A stretch of 64,000 nt of DNA, from positions 62,001 to 126,000 of the forward strand of contig NZ_AEUD01000003.1 of NCBI RefSeq assembly GCF_000192435.1. Reading direction: 5' to 3'. This document shows positions 1 to 10,949 of the stretch, one piece after another. The notes beneath the pieces were generated by a model, which did not search any database, was not told the DNA's origin, and saw nothing but the letters and a program-made list of their open reading frames with translations. The stretch's first letter is position 1. Each line of letters opens with the position of its first letter. The stretch comes from Gordonia neofelifaecis NRRL B-59395 (GTDB lineage Bacteria > Actinomycetota > Actinomycetes > Mycobacteriales > Mycobacteriaceae). A program made the translations under genes and the position numbers.

Positions 1-290
1 CCGAAGTCCACCACGTACGGGATCGTGCCGGTGCTGAGCAGGAACTCCACCACGGAGTTGCCGGGCTGCGCGTCGGGGGCGAGGTCGTAGCAGTGCGCGG
101 GCACCGCCAGCGGCGGCACCAGGAGAACCGGCACCTGCCGGGAGTCCCGAGCGGCCTGCAACTGCTCCGCGGAGCCGTAGCGCACCAGCTTGGCGTGCGG
201 TCTCTCGGAGAGGACGACGCTCTCGCTCGCCGTCGTCGGTGCGAGGCCGTCGGTGAGGACGCGCGCAAGGGTGCGGAGGTCACTGAGCAT
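1..290 (-). CDS. PhaC-like alpha/beta hydrolase, N-terminal part (gene runs off the window)
   Basis: The minus-strand frame opens at ATG 290 and stays open to base 1, giving about 96 residues. The segment VPVLLVPPLAVPAHCYDL followed by VVEFLL and PYVVDFG resembles the start of the alpha/beta-hydrolase fold of PHA synthase (PhaC)-like proteins, in which a LLVPP strand precedes a 'DL.PG.S.v.FLL...Y.vD.G' stretch. Catalytic residues lie outside the window, so polyester synthase cannot be separated from the many PhaC-like acyl hydrolases of mycolic-acid bacteria. A GTG at 299, with AAGG a few bases upstream, is a possible alternative start. It is divergent from mihF. Confidence 0.6.
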   Translation of the reverse strand, partial: MLSDLRTLARVLTDGLAPTTASESVVLSERPHAKLVRYGSAEQLQAARDSRQVPVLLVPPLAVPAHCYDLAPDAQPGNSVVEFLLSTGTIPYVVDF

Positions 291-400
291 GCAGGGCACG
301 GTACCTTGTTCGCGTCCCCTCGAGAGACACCGAGTGCGGGCGCGCCCGGAGTGGTTCGTGGGAAACGGACGCGAACCGGGTACCGTTTGTGCTGGTCCGC

Positions 401-431
401 TTGCATGGGACACGGCACCGACCGATAGGCT
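401..431 (+). promoter_or_regulatory. Candidate promoter upstream of mihF
   Basis: TTGCAT (401-406) and TAGGCT (426-431) are separated by 19 nt and could be -35/-10 elements for the mihF-gmk-rpoZ operon, giving a leader of about 100 nt. A short inverted repeat GGGG-CATGCT-CCCC lies in that leader at 450-463. The rest of 291-538 shows no gene. The spacing is long for a sigma-70 promoter, so confidence is modest. Confidence 0.35.
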
Positions 432-538
432 GGAGCCGATTCGCACGTAGGGGCATGCTCCCCGAAGCGGAAACACGAGATGTTCGTATAGCGTCGCGTG
501 GACAAACCGAACTGTAGATAACGAAAGACGGAGGAACC

Positions 539-853
539 GTGGCTCTTCCCCAGTTGACTGATGAGCAGCGCGCTGCAGCGCTCGAGAAGGCTGCTGCCGC
601 TCGCCGTGTGCGCGCGGAGCTCAAGAACCGCCTGAAGAGCGGCGGCACCAACCTGCAGCAGGTCCTGGCTGACGCCGAGAACGACGAGATCCTCGGCAAG
701 ATGAAGGTCTCGGCACTGCTCGAGGCGCTGCCGAAGGTCGGCAAGGTCAAGGCGCAGGAGATCATGACCGAGCTGGAGATCGCTCCGACTCGCCGAGTCC
801 GCGGTCTGGGTGACCGTCAGCGCAAGGCTCTGCTCGAGAAGTTCAGCTCCTGA
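539..853 (+). CDS. mihF: Integration host factor, actinobacterial type (mIHF)
   Basis: This is a 104-residue basic protein. It starts [20 protein letters not shown] and has a C-terminal helix-two-turn-helix segment ([11 protein letters not shown], then [20 protein letters not shown]). This is the compact nucleoid-associated mIHF of actinobacteria (Rv1388 family), which bends DNA and affects global transcription and phage integration; it is unrelated to enterobacterial IHF. The GTG start at 539 is fixed by GGAGG at 530-534. The gene ends two bases before gmk, and the order mihF-gmk-rpoZ is conserved in mycobacteria. Confidence 0.95.
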   Translation: MALPQLTDEQRAAALEKAAAARRVRAELKNRLKSGGTNLQQVLADAENDEILGKMKVSALLEALPKVGKVKAQEIMTELEIAPTRRVRGLGDRQRKALLEKFSS

Positions 854-855
854 GC

Positions 856-1476
856 GTGACTCGGGAACAGACCCGACGGAGGGGCCGACTGGTTGTACTG
901 GTCGGCCCCTCGGCTGTCGGGAAGTCGACCGTCGTCGCGCGGCTGCGCGAACTGGTCCCGGACCTGTGGTTCAGCGTGTCGGCGACGACTCGTGAGCCGC
1001 GGCCGGGCGAAGTCGACGGGCACGACTATCACTTCGTCAGCCGCGAGAAGTTCGACTCCATGATCGAGCGGGCCGAACTGCTCGAATGGGCTGACATCCA
1101 CGGCGGGCTGCAGCGTTCCGGGACGCCCGCGGCGCCGGTGCGTGCGGCGCTGGACGCCGGATCGCCAGTGCTGCTGGAGGTCGACCTGGTCGGATCGCGG
1201 AATGTCCGCGAGGCGATGCCGGAGGCCGTGTCGGTCTTTCTGGCCCCGCCGAGCTGGGACGTTCTGGTCGAGCGACTGACCGGCCGCGGCACCGAATCCA
1301 GGGAGGCGATCGACCGTCGACTGGAGACCGCGCGGACCGAGATGGCGGCCCGTGACGAGTTCGAACACGTCGTCGTGAACGACGATGTCGACGCAGCCGC
1401 CCAACAATTGGTAAACTTGCTGGTCGGGCCGCCGTTGAATGAGCAGGCCCAGGCCAAGACTTCGCAGGAGCATTGA
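856..1476 (+). CDS. gmk: Guanylate kinase
   Basis: A 206-residue enzyme that phosphorylates GMP to GDP with ATP in cytosolic purine nucleotide metabolism. The P-loop GPSAVGKST lies near residues 17-25. The GMP-binding region follows with [21 protein letters not shown], the usual 'S.TTR.PR.GE..G.DY.F' signature, and the lid region is around [13 protein letters not shown]. The start is GTG 856, two bases after the mihF stop; the stop abuts the rpoZ start directly, so translation is probably coupled. Length matches the family (about 200 residues). Confidence 0.97.
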   Translation: MTREQTRRRGRLVVLVGPSAVGKSTVVARLRELVPDLWFSVSATTREPRPGEVDGHDYHFVSREKFDSMIERAELLEWADIHGGLQRSGTPAAPVRAALDAGSPVLLEVDLVGSRNVREAMPEAVSVFLAPPSWDVLVERLTGRGTESREAIDRRLETARTEMAARDEFEHVVVNDDVDAAAQQLVNLLVGPPLNEQAQAKTSQEH

Positions 1477-1776
<300 letters not shown>

Positions 1777-1785
1777 GCCCCACCG

Positions 1786-3098
1786 GTGTCCAAAGCGCAC
1801 ATCCTGATCGGTGTGGGCGGCGGCATCGCCGCGTACAAGGTGTGTTCGGTCATCCGGCACTACACCGAGGTGGGGCACGATGTCCGCGTCATGCCGACCA
1901 GATCGGCCCTCAATTTCGTCGGGGCCGCGACCTTCGAAGCGCTGTCCGGGAATCCGGTCAGCACCGAGGTCTTCGACGACGTCGACCAAGTGGCCCACGT
2001 CGCGCTGGGCCGGCAGGCCGATCTGGTGATCGTGGCTCCGGCCACGGCAGATCTGATGGCGCGCGCGGTGGCCGGACGCGCCGACGATCTGCTGACCGCG
2101 TCGCTGCTGACAGTCAGCTGCCCGGTACTCTTCGTGCCCGCGATGCACACCGAGATGTGGGAGCATCCGGCGACCGTCGCCAACGTGGCGACCCTGCGCG
2201 AGCGCGGCGTCACCGTGATGACTCCGGCCACCGGCCGCCTGACCGGGACCGACAGCGGCGCCGGCCGGATGCCCGAACCCACCGAGATCGCGGCGCTGGG
2301 CGACCTGCTCCTCGACCGTCCCGACGCCTTGCCGTACGACCTGGCTGGCGTTCGGGTGCTGATCAGCGCGGGCGGCACTCGCGAAGCCCTCGATCCGGTG
2401 CGGTACCTGGGCAACCACAGTTCCGGAAAGCAGGGCTACGCGCTGGCGCGCGCGGCGGCACAGCGCGGCGCACGGGTCACCCTGGTCTCCGGTGCGACGT
2501 CGGACCCCGGGACCCCGGCGTCGGTCGAGATCGTCGACGTCGACTCGGCGCGCCAGATGCAGGCCGAGATGGCGGAGCGGGCGAAGTCATCAGACGTCGT
2601 GATCATGGCGGCCGCCGTCGCCGACTTCCGGCCGTTGTCGGTGTCGGGTGCCAAGATCAAGAAGGGCGACGAGGGTCCGGCGCCGATCCGACTCGACACC
2701 AACCCCGACATCCTGGCCGGTCTGGTCCAGGACCGTGCCGCCGGTCGCATTCCGAGCGACACCGTCATCGTCGGATTCGCCGCAGAGACCGGCGACGCCG
2801 ACGGCGGGGTACTCGACCACGGTCGTGCCAAGCTGCGGCGCAAGGGCTGCGACCTGCTGGTCGTCAACGCGGTCGGCGGAGGCAAGGCGTTCGGCACCGA
2901 GGACAACACCGGATGGGTCCTGACCGCCGACGGGCGCGAGACCGGCCTGCCTTTCGGCTCAAAAACATTGATGGCGAGCAGAATCCTTGACGAAGTCGCT
3001 TCTCTCGTGCCAGATGGACTGGTGCCTCGCGCGTCGTCGGAGAACGACGCCGACGCGGCAGCAGCCGATAATCACCATGACAACCCCGAGAGGAACCG

Positions 3099-3102
<4 letters not shown>
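1786..3102 (+). CDS. coaBC: Bifunctional phosphopantothenoylcysteine decarboxylase / phosphopantothenate-cysteine ligase
   Basis: This 438-residue fusion performs two consecutive steps of coenzyme A synthesis. The N-terminal CoaC half (residues 1-180) is a flavodoxin-like FMN decarboxylase: GGGIAAYK at the start, the active-site segment VPAMHTEMW, and [17 protein letters not shown] as the substrate clamp. The CoaB half (from about 185) shows [35 protein letters not shown] and [13 protein letters not shown], matching CTP and dimer motifs. The CoaC motif usually reads PxMNxxMW; here His replaces Asn, which I believe is common in actinobacteria. The GTG start at 1786 is 9 bp after rpoZ. The ATGA overlap with metK implies coupling. 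Confidence 0.96.
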
Positions 3103-4313
<1,211 letters not shown>

Positions 4314-4332
4314 GGTCGGCTCCGCCGCCCGC

Positions 4333-4418
4333 CGCATCCGCTCCTCGCCCCTGCATCCGCTCCCGTCCGGTGGTGCGCGGATGCAGGTTCGAGGAGCGGA
4401 TGCGGGCGACGGGAGCGG
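4333..4418. repeat. Two-stem interrupted palindrome between metK and priA
   Basis: Two perfect inverted arms nest here. CGCATCCGCTCCTCG (4333-4347) pairs with CGAGGAGCGGATGCG (4390-4404), and inside it CTGCATCCGC (4351-4360) pairs with GCGGATGCAG (4377-4386), leaving a 16-nt loop. A competing pairing exists between CCGCTCCCGTC (4357-4367) and GACGGGAGCGG (4408-4418). There is no T-tract on either side, so it is not a standard intrinsic terminator. It may terminate the metK transcript by another mechanism, be a dispersed palindromic unit, or act as an mRNA 3' stabiliser. Confidence 0.8.
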
Positions 4419-4443
4419 TCGCAGGATCGCCACCGCGCCTCGA

Positions 4444-4449
4444 TACCCT
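4444..4449 (+). promoter_or_regulatory. -10 box for leaderless priA transcript
   Basis: TACCCT ends six bases before the GTG start of priA at 4456, and no Shine-Dalgarno lies between. This is the geometry of leaderless mRNAs in actinobacteria (TANNNT, then the transcription start at the first base of the start codon). It supports 4456 as the start. Confidence 0.55.
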
Positions 4450-4455
4450 CGACAC

Positions 4456-6486
4456 GTGACAACCGAGACCGAGCAGACGGCGGCGAAGCCTCCGCGCAAT
4501 CAGCGGGTCGCTGCAGCGCAGCGGCCCGTTGCTCGCGTCCTGCCGATGCTCGGTCTGGCTCATCTCGACCGCCCGTTCGATTATCTGGTGGACGCCAAGC
4601 TCGACGACGACGCACAGCCGGGAGTCCGCGTGCGAGTGCGTTTCGCCGGGCGGCTGGTCGACGGCTATCTGCTCGAACGTCTGGACCGCAGTGAGCACGA
4701 CGGCAAGCTTGCCTGGCTCGACCGTGTGGTCTCACCCGAGCAGGTGCTGACGCCGGAGCTCGCGACGCTGTGCCGGGCGGTCGCGGATCGATACGCGGGC
4801 ACGATGGCCGACGTGTTGCGGCTCGCGATTCCGCCGCGGCACGCTCGGGTGGAGAAGGAAGCAGTCAGTCACGACGTCGCCCGCGCGATCGTCGTGCCGG
4901 ACCGGACCGGTTGGGACGTCTACGACTCCGGTCAGTCGTTCATCGACGGGGCGGCCGGTGGCGGCCATCCGCGCGCGTGCTGGCAGGCCCTGCCGGGCGA
5001 GGACGTCGCGGCTAGGCTCGCCGAACTCGCGGCGTCCGTCGCGGCCGCCGGACGGGGCGTGGTGATCGTCGTACCCGATCAACGCGACCTCGACCGGCTG
5101 GAGGCGGCGTGCACGCCGCTGCTCGGCGACGCGTGCGTCTCACTGGTCGCCGGTCTCGGACCGACGGCGCGATATCGGCGCTGGCTCGCAGTGCTGCGGG
5201 GGCAGGCGCGAGTCGTGATCGGGACGCGGAGCGCGGTCTTCGCGCCGGTGTCCGATCTCGGTCTGGTGGTGGTCTTCGACGACGGCGACGACAGCCTGGA
5301 CGAGCCGCGGTCGCCGTATCCCCATCCGCGAGAGGTCGGAGTGCTGCGGGCGCACGGCACCGGTGCGGCGCTCCTGATCGGCGGTCATTCGCGAACCGCG
5401 GAGGCACAGGCGCTGGTCGAGTCCGGGTGGGCGTTCGACGTCGTCGCGCCGCGGGCCGCGGTCCGGGCGGCGATGCCGAGGATCGACGGACTGTCCGACG
5501 AGGATCGGCGCGTCGCGAACGATCCGATGGCCCGCTCGGCGCGGGTTCCGGCCATCGCTTTCGATGCGGCGAGGAAGGCGCTCGCGGCCGATCAGGCCGT
5601 GCTGTTCAGCGTTCCGAGACGCGGGTACCTGCCATCCGTCGCGTGCGCTCGCTGCCGGGCGCACGTCCGTTGCCGGGCGTGCAACGGCCCGCTGCAGATG
5701 AACGACCGCGGCGATCTGGCCTGCCGCTGGTGCGGCCGGCCGGAGAACCGGTTCGTCTGTCCGGCGTGCGCGGGGACGGCGGTTCGAGCGCTGATGGTCG
5801 GGGACCGGCGAACCGCTGAGGAGCTCGGTCGTGCGTTCCGGGGCGTGCCGATCGTGACGTCGTCCGGGGACAAGATCGTCGACGAGGTGCCCGCCGGGGC
5901 CCGCGTGGTGATTGCGACGCCGGGGGCGGCGCCGCACGCACCCGGTGGCTACGGTGCCGCGGTGGTGCTCGACACCTGGGCGCAACTCGACCGCGAGGAC
6001 CTGCGGGCCGCGGAGGAGGCGGTCCGGGCCTGGATGGCCGTCGGGACTCTCGTGCGATCACGCGAGGACGGCGGTCGGATGGTGATCGTCGCCGATGCGT
6101 CGGAGTCGCCCGTGCAAGCGCTCATCCGTTGGGACCCAGTCGGTTTCGCCGCCATCGAGCTGAGTCACCGGCTGGAGTTGAAGTTCCCGCCCGCGGTGAC
6201 GATGGCATCGGTCGACGGTCCGCCGGCCGCGGTCGCCGCCTTCCTCGACCTGCTCGACATGCCGCCCGGCGCCGAGACCCTCGGACCCGTGCCCCTGCCT
6301 GCGGGGGTGCGCAGACCGGCCGGCCTGGACGACTCCGGACCGGCCGATCGCATGCTGCTGCGCACGCCCCGGGTGGCCGGCCGGGCACTCGCGGAGGCCC
6401 TGCGGGCGGCACAGGCGTTGCGCAACGCACGCCACGACGACACCGCGGGCATCAGGGTCCAGGTGGATCCCCCTACGATTGGTTGA
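4456..6486 (+). CDS. priA: Primosomal protein N' (PriA), degenerate actinobacterial form
   Basis: 676 residues. The N-terminal DNA-binding domain (about residues 30-130: [33 protein letters not shown]) matches PriA. The helicase part retains [14 protein letters not shown] but the expected Walker A GxTGSGKT is absent (that place reads [17 protein letters not shown]), and the DEEH box is replaced by FDDGDDS. The zinc-binding insert is intact: CARC, CRAC, CRWC and CPAC pairs (roughly residues 395-435). Actinobacterial PriA proteins are known to be degenerate like this, so it probably serves replication restart through DNA and protein binding rather than ATP-driven unwinding. The start is GTG 4456; fmt begins one base after the stop. 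Confidence 0.9.
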   Translation: MTTETEQTAAKPPRNQRVAAAQRPVARVLPMLGLAHLDRPFDYLVDAKLDDDAQPGVRVRVRFAGRLVDGYLLERLDRSEHDGKLAWLDRVVSPEQVLTPELATLCRAVADRYAGTMADVLRLAIPPRHARVEKEAVSHDVARAIVVPDRTGWDVYDSGQSFIDGAAGGGHPRACWQALPGEDVAARLAELAASVAAAGRGVVIVVPDQRDLDRLEAACTPLLGDACVSLVAGLGPTARYRRWLAVLRGQARVVIGTRSAVFAPVSDLGLVVVFDDGDDSLDEPRSPYPHPREVGVLRAHGTGAALLIGGHSRTAEAQALVESGWAFDVVAPRAAVRAAMPRIDGLSDEDRRVANDPMARSARVPAIAFDAARKALAADQAVLFSVPRRGYLPSVACARCRAHVRCRACNGPLQMNDRGDLACRWCGRPENRFVCPACAGTAVRALMVGDRRTAEELGRAFRGVPIVTSSGDKIVDEVPAGARVVIATPGAAPHAPGGYGAAVVLDTWAQLDREDLRAAEEAVRAWMAVGTLVRSREDGGRMVIVADASESPVQALIRWDPVGFAAIELSHRLELKFPPAVTMASVDGPPAAVAAFLDLLDMPPGAETLGPVPLPAGVRRPAGLDDSGPADRMLLRTPRVAGRALAEALRAAQALRNARHDDTAGIRVQVDPPTIG

Positions 6487-6487
6487 C

Positions 6488-7429
6488 ATGAGGCTGGTGT
6501 TCGCAGGCACGCCCGAGGTGGCGGTGCCGACCCTGCAGGAGTTGCTCGACTCACCCGACCACGAGGTGGTCGGTGTGGTGACCCGTCCGGACACGACCGC
6601 GGGGCGTGGCCGGCGCGTGGTGCGGTCGGAGGTCGGGACGCTGGCCGACGAGCGCGGCATCGAGGTGATCACTCCCGGCCGTATGTCGGACCCGGAGGTC
6701 GCGGAGGCGTTGTCGCGCTGGAATCCCGACCTCGGTGTGGTGGTCGCGTACGGCGGCCTGATCCCGCAGTCGGTGCTGGACCTGCTGCCGCACGGCTGGG
6801 TGAACCTGCACTTCTCGGTGCTTCCGGCCTGGCGCGGTGCGGCTCCGGTCCAGGCGGCGATCGCGGCGGGCGACGAGATCACCGGCGCCAGCGTCTTCGA
6901 ACTCGAGGCGGGCCTCGATACCGGTCCGGTGTACGGCACGCTCACCGAACGCATCCGCGGCACCGACACGGCGGGCGATCTCCTTGCGCGGCTGGCCGTC
7001 TCGGGTGCCGGGCTGCTTCGCGCCGTCGTCGACGGGATCCAGGCGGGGGAGTTGGCTCCGGTGCCGCAGGATGCCGACGGTGTCTCCCATGCGGCCAAGA
7101 TCACCTCCGACGACGCACGGGTTCGCTGGGATCTGCCGTCGCACATCATCGATCGCACGATCCGGGCCCACACCCCGGCGCCGGGGGCGTGGACCACGCT
7201 CGGTGACGCACGGATCAAACTCGGTCCGGTGACGCCCGCGGACGGTGACGATCTCGTGCCGTCCGGACTCGGCCCGGGAGCACTCGGCGTGACCAAGAAG
7301 GCGGTTTTCGTGGGAACCGGATCCGGGGCGGTCCGGCTGAGTACGGTGCAGGCACCCGGTAAGAAGTCGATGAACGCGGCGGACTGGGCGCGAGGCAGCC
7401 GATTCGACGGAACGGAGAACTTCCGATGA
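6488..7429 (+). CDS. fmt: Methionyl-tRNA formyltransferase
   Basis: A 313-residue enzyme that transfers formyl from 10-formyl-tetrahydrofolate to initiator Met-tRNA. The N-terminus [20 protein letters not shown] is typical. The catalytic signature appears as [17 protein letters not shown] (usual form NLHxSLLPxxRGAAPxQ), and [17 protein letters not shown] follows. The C-terminal OB-like domain starts near residue 210. I chose ATG 6488 over the in-frame TTG 6479 because the latter overlaps the priA stop and adds no conserved sequence. The last four bases overlap rsmB (ATGA). Confidence 0.96.
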   Translation: MRLVFAGTPEVAVPTLQELLDSPDHEVVGVVTRPDTTAGRGRRVVRSEVGTLADERGIEVITPGRMSDPEVAEALSRWNPDLGVVVAYGGLIPQSVLDLLPHGWVNLHFSVLPAWRGAAPVQAAIAAGDEITGASVFELEAGLDTGPVYGTLTERIRGTDTAGDLLARLAVSGAGLLRAVVDGIQAGELAPVPQDADGVSHAAKITSDDARVRWDLPSHIIDRTIRAHTPAPGAWTTLGDARIKLGPVTPADGDDLVPSGLGPGALGVTKKAVFVGTGSGAVRLSTVQAPGKKSMNAADWARGSRFDGTENFR

Positions 7430-8868
7430 CCACTTCCGGCGATCGACGAGGCGGACGACGCGACAGCGGCCGACGGGAGGACCGACGGGGCGACGCCGAG
7501 CGGAAGTACCGCGACAAGGACATCGACCCGGCGCGGATCGTGGCGCGCGACGTGCTCCGCGCGGTCCGGGAGCGCGACGCCTACGCGAACCTGCTGCTGC
7601 CGAAACTGCTTCGTGAACGCAAGATCTCGGGGCGGGACGCGGGGCTGGCGACCGAACTGACCTATGGCACCGCGCGGTCGATGGGATTCCTGGACGCGGT
7701 GATCTCCGCCGCGGCCGGACGCCCTGCGGCGGAGATCGACGGCCCGCTGCTCGATGTTCTGCGGCTCGGCGCCTACCAGCTGCTGCGGACGCGGATCGGC
7801 TCGCACGCCGCGGTGTCGACGTCGGTCGACATCGCCCGCAGTGAGAACGGGATGGGGCCGTCGGGTTTCGTGAACGCCGTGCTGCGCAAGGTGTCCCAGC
7901 GCGACGAGCAGCTCTGGATCGACGAGCTGGCGCCGTCGATGATGGACGACCGGATCGGGAATCTGGCCTTCACCTACGCGCATCCGCGGTGGATCGGCGA
8001 AGTCTTCTACGAGGCGCTCGACCGGTCGACGGGCGAGTTGCAGGCGGCTCTGGCCGCCGACGACGAGCGGCCGATCGTGCACCTGGTGGCCCGTCCGGGG
8101 CAGATCACCGCCGAGGAGCTGGCGCTCATCAGCGGCGGCGAGGAGGGCCGGTACTCGCCGTACTGCGTGTACCTCCCGGAGGGGGACCCCGGTCAGCTCG
8201 ACGCGGTCCGAGAGGGCTTCGCCGGCGTGCAGGACGAAGGCAGCCAGCTGGTGGCGATCGCGCTGACCAGGGCCGACGTCGGCGCCGACACCGGCCGCTG
8301 GCTCGACCTCTGCGCGGGTCCGGGCGGCAAGGCGGCCCTTCTCGGCTCGCTTGCGGACGTCGAAGGCGCTCACGTGGACGCCGTCGAGATCTCCGACCAC
8401 CGTGCGAAGCTGATCGAGAAGGTCGTCGACGGGCTGCCGGTGGACGTCCGTGTCGCCGACGGCCGCGCATCGGGACTCGAGCCCGGATTCGACCGCGTGC
8501 TCGTCGACGCGCCCTGCTCCGGGCTCGGTTCCCTGCGCAGGCGCCCCGAGGCGCGCTGGCGTCGCCGGCCGGAGGACGTTCCGGCGCTCGTGGAGCTGCA
8601 GAAGCAACTGCTCGCCGAGGCCTTGCGGCTGGTCCGTCCGGGTGGAGTCGTCGTGTACTCGACGTGCTCGCCGCATCGCGCCGAGACGGTCGAGGTCGTC
8701 GACGCGGTGCTGTCCGAGGTCTCGGGGATCACCCGGGTCGACGCGCGGCCGCTGGTGGCGGGCGACGTCTTCGACGCCGACTCGCTCGGACCCGGACCGC
8801 ACGTGCAGCTCTGGCCCCACCGTCAGGACACCGACGCGATGTTCCTGGCCGCGCTGCGAAAGGACTGA
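7426..8868 (+). CDS. rsmB: 16S rRNA (cytosine-5)-methyltransferase RsmB/Sun family
   Basis: 480 residues. A basic, low-complexity N-terminus (1-25) precedes a NusB-like domain ([20 protein letters not shown] to about 160). A Rossmann methyltransferase domain then carries the SAM-binding motif [13 protein letters not shown]. Two conserved cysteine motifs, [16 protein letters not shown] and [17 protein letters not shown], define the RNA m5C family (one nucleophile, one for product release). The target is presumably 16S rRNA C967. It is coupled to fmt by an ATGA overlap, the common fmt-rsmB pairing. Confidence 0.94.
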   Translation: MTTSGDRRGGRRDSGRREDRRGDAERKYRDKDIDPARIVARDVLRAVRERDAYANLLLPKLLRERKISGRDAGLATELTYGTARSMGFLDAVISAAAGRPAAEIDGPLLDVLRLGAYQLLRTRIGSHAAVSTSVDIARSENGMGPSGFVNAVLRKVSQRDEQLWIDELAPSMMDDRIGNLAFTYAHPRWIGEVFYEALDRSTGELQAALAADDERPIVHLVARPGQITAEELALISGGEEGRYSPYCVYLPEGDPGQLDAVREGFAGVQDEGSQLVAIALTRADVGADTGRWLDLCAGPGGKAALLGSLADVEGAHVDAVEISDHRAKLIEKVVDGLPVDVRVADGRASGLEPGFDRVLVDAPCSGLGSLRRRPEARWRRRPEDVPALVELQKQLLAEALRLVRPGGVVVYSTCSPHRAETVEVVDAVLSEVSGITRVDARPLVAGDVFDADSLGPGPHVQLWPHRQDTDAMFLAALRKD

Positions 8869-8881
8869 CCGGGGAGTCTCG

Positions 8882-8887
8882 TAGACT
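8882..8887 (+). promoter_or_regulatory. -10 box for leaderless rpe transcript
   Basis: TAGACT followed by seven bases and then ATG 8895, with no Shine-Dalgarno. This supports a leaderless rpe mRNA starting at the first ATG rather than the internal ATG at 8922. Confidence 0.55.
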
Positions 8888-8894
8888 CCTCTGC

Positions 8895-9599
8895 ATGTGC
8901 AACCCCGGCCGTCCGGCACCGATGATCGCCCCGTCCATCCTGTCCGCGGATTTCGCGAACCTGGCCGCCGAGGTCGCGGCCGTGGGTCCGTCCGACGTCG
9001 ACCCCGGCGTCGACTGGGTGCACGTCGACGTGATGGACAACCACTTCGTGCCGAACCTGACGCTCGGCATGCCGGTGGTCGAGAGCCTGCTGAAGGCCAC
9101 CGACATTCCGCTCGACTGCCATCTGATGATCGAGGATCCGGGGCGCTGGGCGCCGCCGTACGCCGAAGCGGGTGCGTACAACGTGACGTTCCACGCCGAA
9201 GCCACCGACGATCCGACCGCCGTCGCCCGCGACATCCGGGCGGCGGGCGGTAAAGCGGGTCTGGCGATCAAGCCGGGGACACCGCTCGAGCCGTATCTGG
9301 AGATCCTGCAGGACTTCGACACCCTCCTGGTGATGAGCGTGGAGCCCGGGTTCGGCGGCCAGAAGTTCATGCCGGAGGTCCTCGACAAGGTCCGGATCAT
9401 CCGGAAGAAGATCGACAGCGGTGATCTGCGCCTGCTCGTCGAGATCGACGGCGGCATCAGCGACTCGACCATCGAAGAGGCCGCGGAGGCCGGAGTGGAC
9501 TGCTTCGTGGCGGGTTCCGCCGTCTACGGCGGCGACGACCCGGCCGCCCGCGTCGCCGAACTGCGGCGCAAGGCGACACTGGTCCGCGAGGGACGGTAG
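8895..9599 (+). CDS. rpe: Ribulose-phosphate 3-epimerase
   Basis: A 234-residue TIM-barrel enzyme interconverting ribulose-5-phosphate and xylulose-5-phosphate in the pentose phosphate pathway. Diagnostic segments are [34 protein letters not shown] (metal-binding His and Asp), [18 protein letters not shown] and [11 protein letters not shown]. The start ATG 8895 adds nine residues before the usual MIAPSIL and is favoured by the TAGACT box upstream; ATG 8922 is the alternative. The gene lies 26 bp after rsmB and 4 bp before ribD. Confidence 0.95.
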   Translation: MCNPGRPAPMIAPSILSADFANLAAEVAAVGPSDVDPGVDWVHVDVMDNHFVPNLTLGMPVVESLLKATDIPLDCHLMIEDPGRWAPPYAEAGAYNVTFHAEATDDPTAVARDIRAAGGKAGLAIKPGTPLEPYLEILQDFDTLLVMSVEPGFGGQKFMPEVLDKVRIIRKKIDSGDLRLLVEIDGGISDSTIEEAAEAGVDCFVAGSAVYGGDDPAARVAELRRKATLVREGR

Positions 9600-9603
9600 C
9601 GAC

Positions 9604-10623
9604 TTGACCGACACCGCGATCGTTGCGGCGATGAGGCGCGCGATCGCCGAATCCGAAGCGGCACAAGGGTTCACCACGCCCAACCCGCCGGTCGGCGCGG
9701 TCGTGCTCGACGCCGACGGCGAGATCGCGGGCGTCGGCCGCACCCAACCGCCGGGCGGCCCGCACGCCGAGGTGATGGCCCTGCGCGCCGCGGGCGAGCG
9801 AGCGCGCGGCGGCACCGCCGTGGTCACGCTGGAACCCTGCGATCACACCGGACGGACCGGCCCGTGCACGCAGGCGCTGCTGTCCGCCGGAATCGCCGAC
9901 GTCCACTTCGCGGTCGCCGACCCGAATCCGGATGCCGCCGGCGGGGCGCAGACGCTGCGCGCCGCGGGCGTCGACGTCCATCCCGGAGTGCTGGAGTCCG
10001 AGGCGCGGAGCGGTCCGCTGAAGTACTGGCTCTTCCGCCAGAAGACGGGCCGACCGTTCGTCACCGCGAAGATCGCCGCCACCGCCGACGGCCGCATCGC
10101 CGCACCGGACGGCAGCAGCCAGTGGATCACCGGCCCGCAGGCGCGCGAGCACGCGCACGAGGTGCGCGGGCGGCTCGACGCGATCGTCGTCGGAACGGGC
10201 ACCGTCCTCGTCGACGATCCGTCGCTGACCGCTCGGCGGCCGGACGGCAGGCTGCTCGATCATCAGCCGACCCGTGTCGTCCTCGGACTGCGCGAGGTTC
10301 CCGCCGCCGCCCGCGTCCGGGACGGCTCCGCGCCGTTCGTCCACGTCGCGAGCCGAGATCCGCGGGCCGTGGTCGATGCGCTGCCGGACGCGCTGCACGT
10401 GCTCGTCGAGGGCGGACCCGAGGTGATCGGAGCCTTCCTGGCCGCCGGACTCGTGGACGAGATCCACGCCTACCTGGCTCCGACGATCCTGGGTGCGGGT
10501 CGCGCGGCGGTGTCCGATGAGTCGGTGGCGACGCTGGCGCAGGCCCATCGATTCCGCCGGTCGGGGTTGCTGGAGTTGGGCGAGGACATCCTGCTGATCC
10601 TGGAACCGCGGCGCTCGGTGTGA
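9604..10623 (+). CDS. ribD: Bifunctional riboflavin biosynthesis deaminase/reductase
   Basis: 339 residues; deaminates and then reduces the pyrimidine intermediate of riboflavin synthesis. The N-terminal deaminase shows TTPNPPVGAVVLD, the zinc ligand GGPHAEVMAL and EPCDHTGRTGPC. The C-terminal reductase (from about residue 145) shows RPFVTAKIAATADGRIA, then DAIVVGTGTVLVDDPSLTAR and LVEGGPEVIGAFL. The start is likely TTG 9604: ATG 9631 would trim the first conserved helix, and 9604 is only 4 bp after rpe. The remaining riboflavin genes lie downstream behind an FMN riboswitch. Confidence 0.93.
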   Translation: MTDTAIVAAMRRAIAESEAAQGFTTPNPPVGAVVLDADGEIAGVGRTQPPGGPHAEVMALRAAGERARGGTAVVTLEPCDHTGRTGPCTQALLSAGIADVHFAVADPNPDAAGGAQTLRAAGVDVHPGVLESEARSGPLKYWLFRQKTGRPFVTAKIAATADGRIAAPDGSSQWITGPQAREHAHEVRGRLDAIVVGTGTVLVDDPSLTARRPDGRLLDHQPTRVVLGLREVPAAARVRDGSAPFVHVASRDPRAVVDALPDALHVLVEGGPEVIGAFLAAGLVDEIHAYLAPTILGAGRAAVSDESVATLAQAHRFRRSGLLELGEDILLILEPRRSV

Positions 10624-10729
10624 CCGCGGCGGTGTTTCGCCCAACGTGCGCGGAAGCGTCGAAAGCGCGCTGACGTGGACCATCCCGTTGTCCGGGACAG
10701 CGGATACGCGGTGCGCTTGCCGCGCGTGC

Positions 10730-10735
10730 TAATTT
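10730..10735 (+). promoter_or_regulatory. Candidate -10 box for the riboflavin operon
   Basis: TAATTT sits six to seven bases before the first bases of the FMN aptamer (about 10742), so transcription could begin at the riboswitch itself. No strong -35 element is seen. The rest of 10624-10729 holds no recognisable feature. Confidence 0.4.
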
Positions 10736-10745
10736 CAATATTGAG

Positions 10746-10946
10746 TTCTCGGGGCGGGGTGAAAGTCCCCACCGGCGGTGATGCCCTCGTTGAGAGGGAT
10801 GAGCCCGCGAGCGCCTCTGCGACAGCAGGGGGACGAGCAGACTCCGGTGCGATTCCGGGGCCGACGGTCACAGTCCGGATACGAGAGAATGGCAGTGCGG
10901 CGCCGTGCCGCGGGCTGCCTCTCCCGAGCGCACCTGCAAAGGAGAG
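10746..10946 (+). ncRNA. FMN riboswitch (RFN element) with expression platform
   Basis: The aptamer is clear at 10746-10890: GGGGCGGGGTGAAAGTCCCC, ACCGGCGGTGATG, GAGCCCGCGAGCG, ACTCCGGTGCGATTCCGG, GGCCGACGGTCACAGTCCGG and GAGAGAA match the RFN consensus in order. The basal P1 stem is TTCTC (10746-10750) with GAGAA (10885-10889). Downstream, GGCAG/CTGCC and GCGGC/GCCGC form a hairpin at 10891-10919. CTCTCC (10919-10924) is complementary to the ribE Shine-Dalgarno GGAGAG (10941-10946). The same CTCTC can instead pair with GAGAG at 10883-10887, so a translational switch controlled by FMN is likely. It controls ribE-ribBA-ribH. Confidence 0.95.
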
Positions 10947-10949
10947 ACG

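Noticed and set aside
6058-8919. A 953-codon minus-strand frame opposite fmt and rsmB
   Set aside because: Same cause; the translation has no family motif and covers two certain genes.
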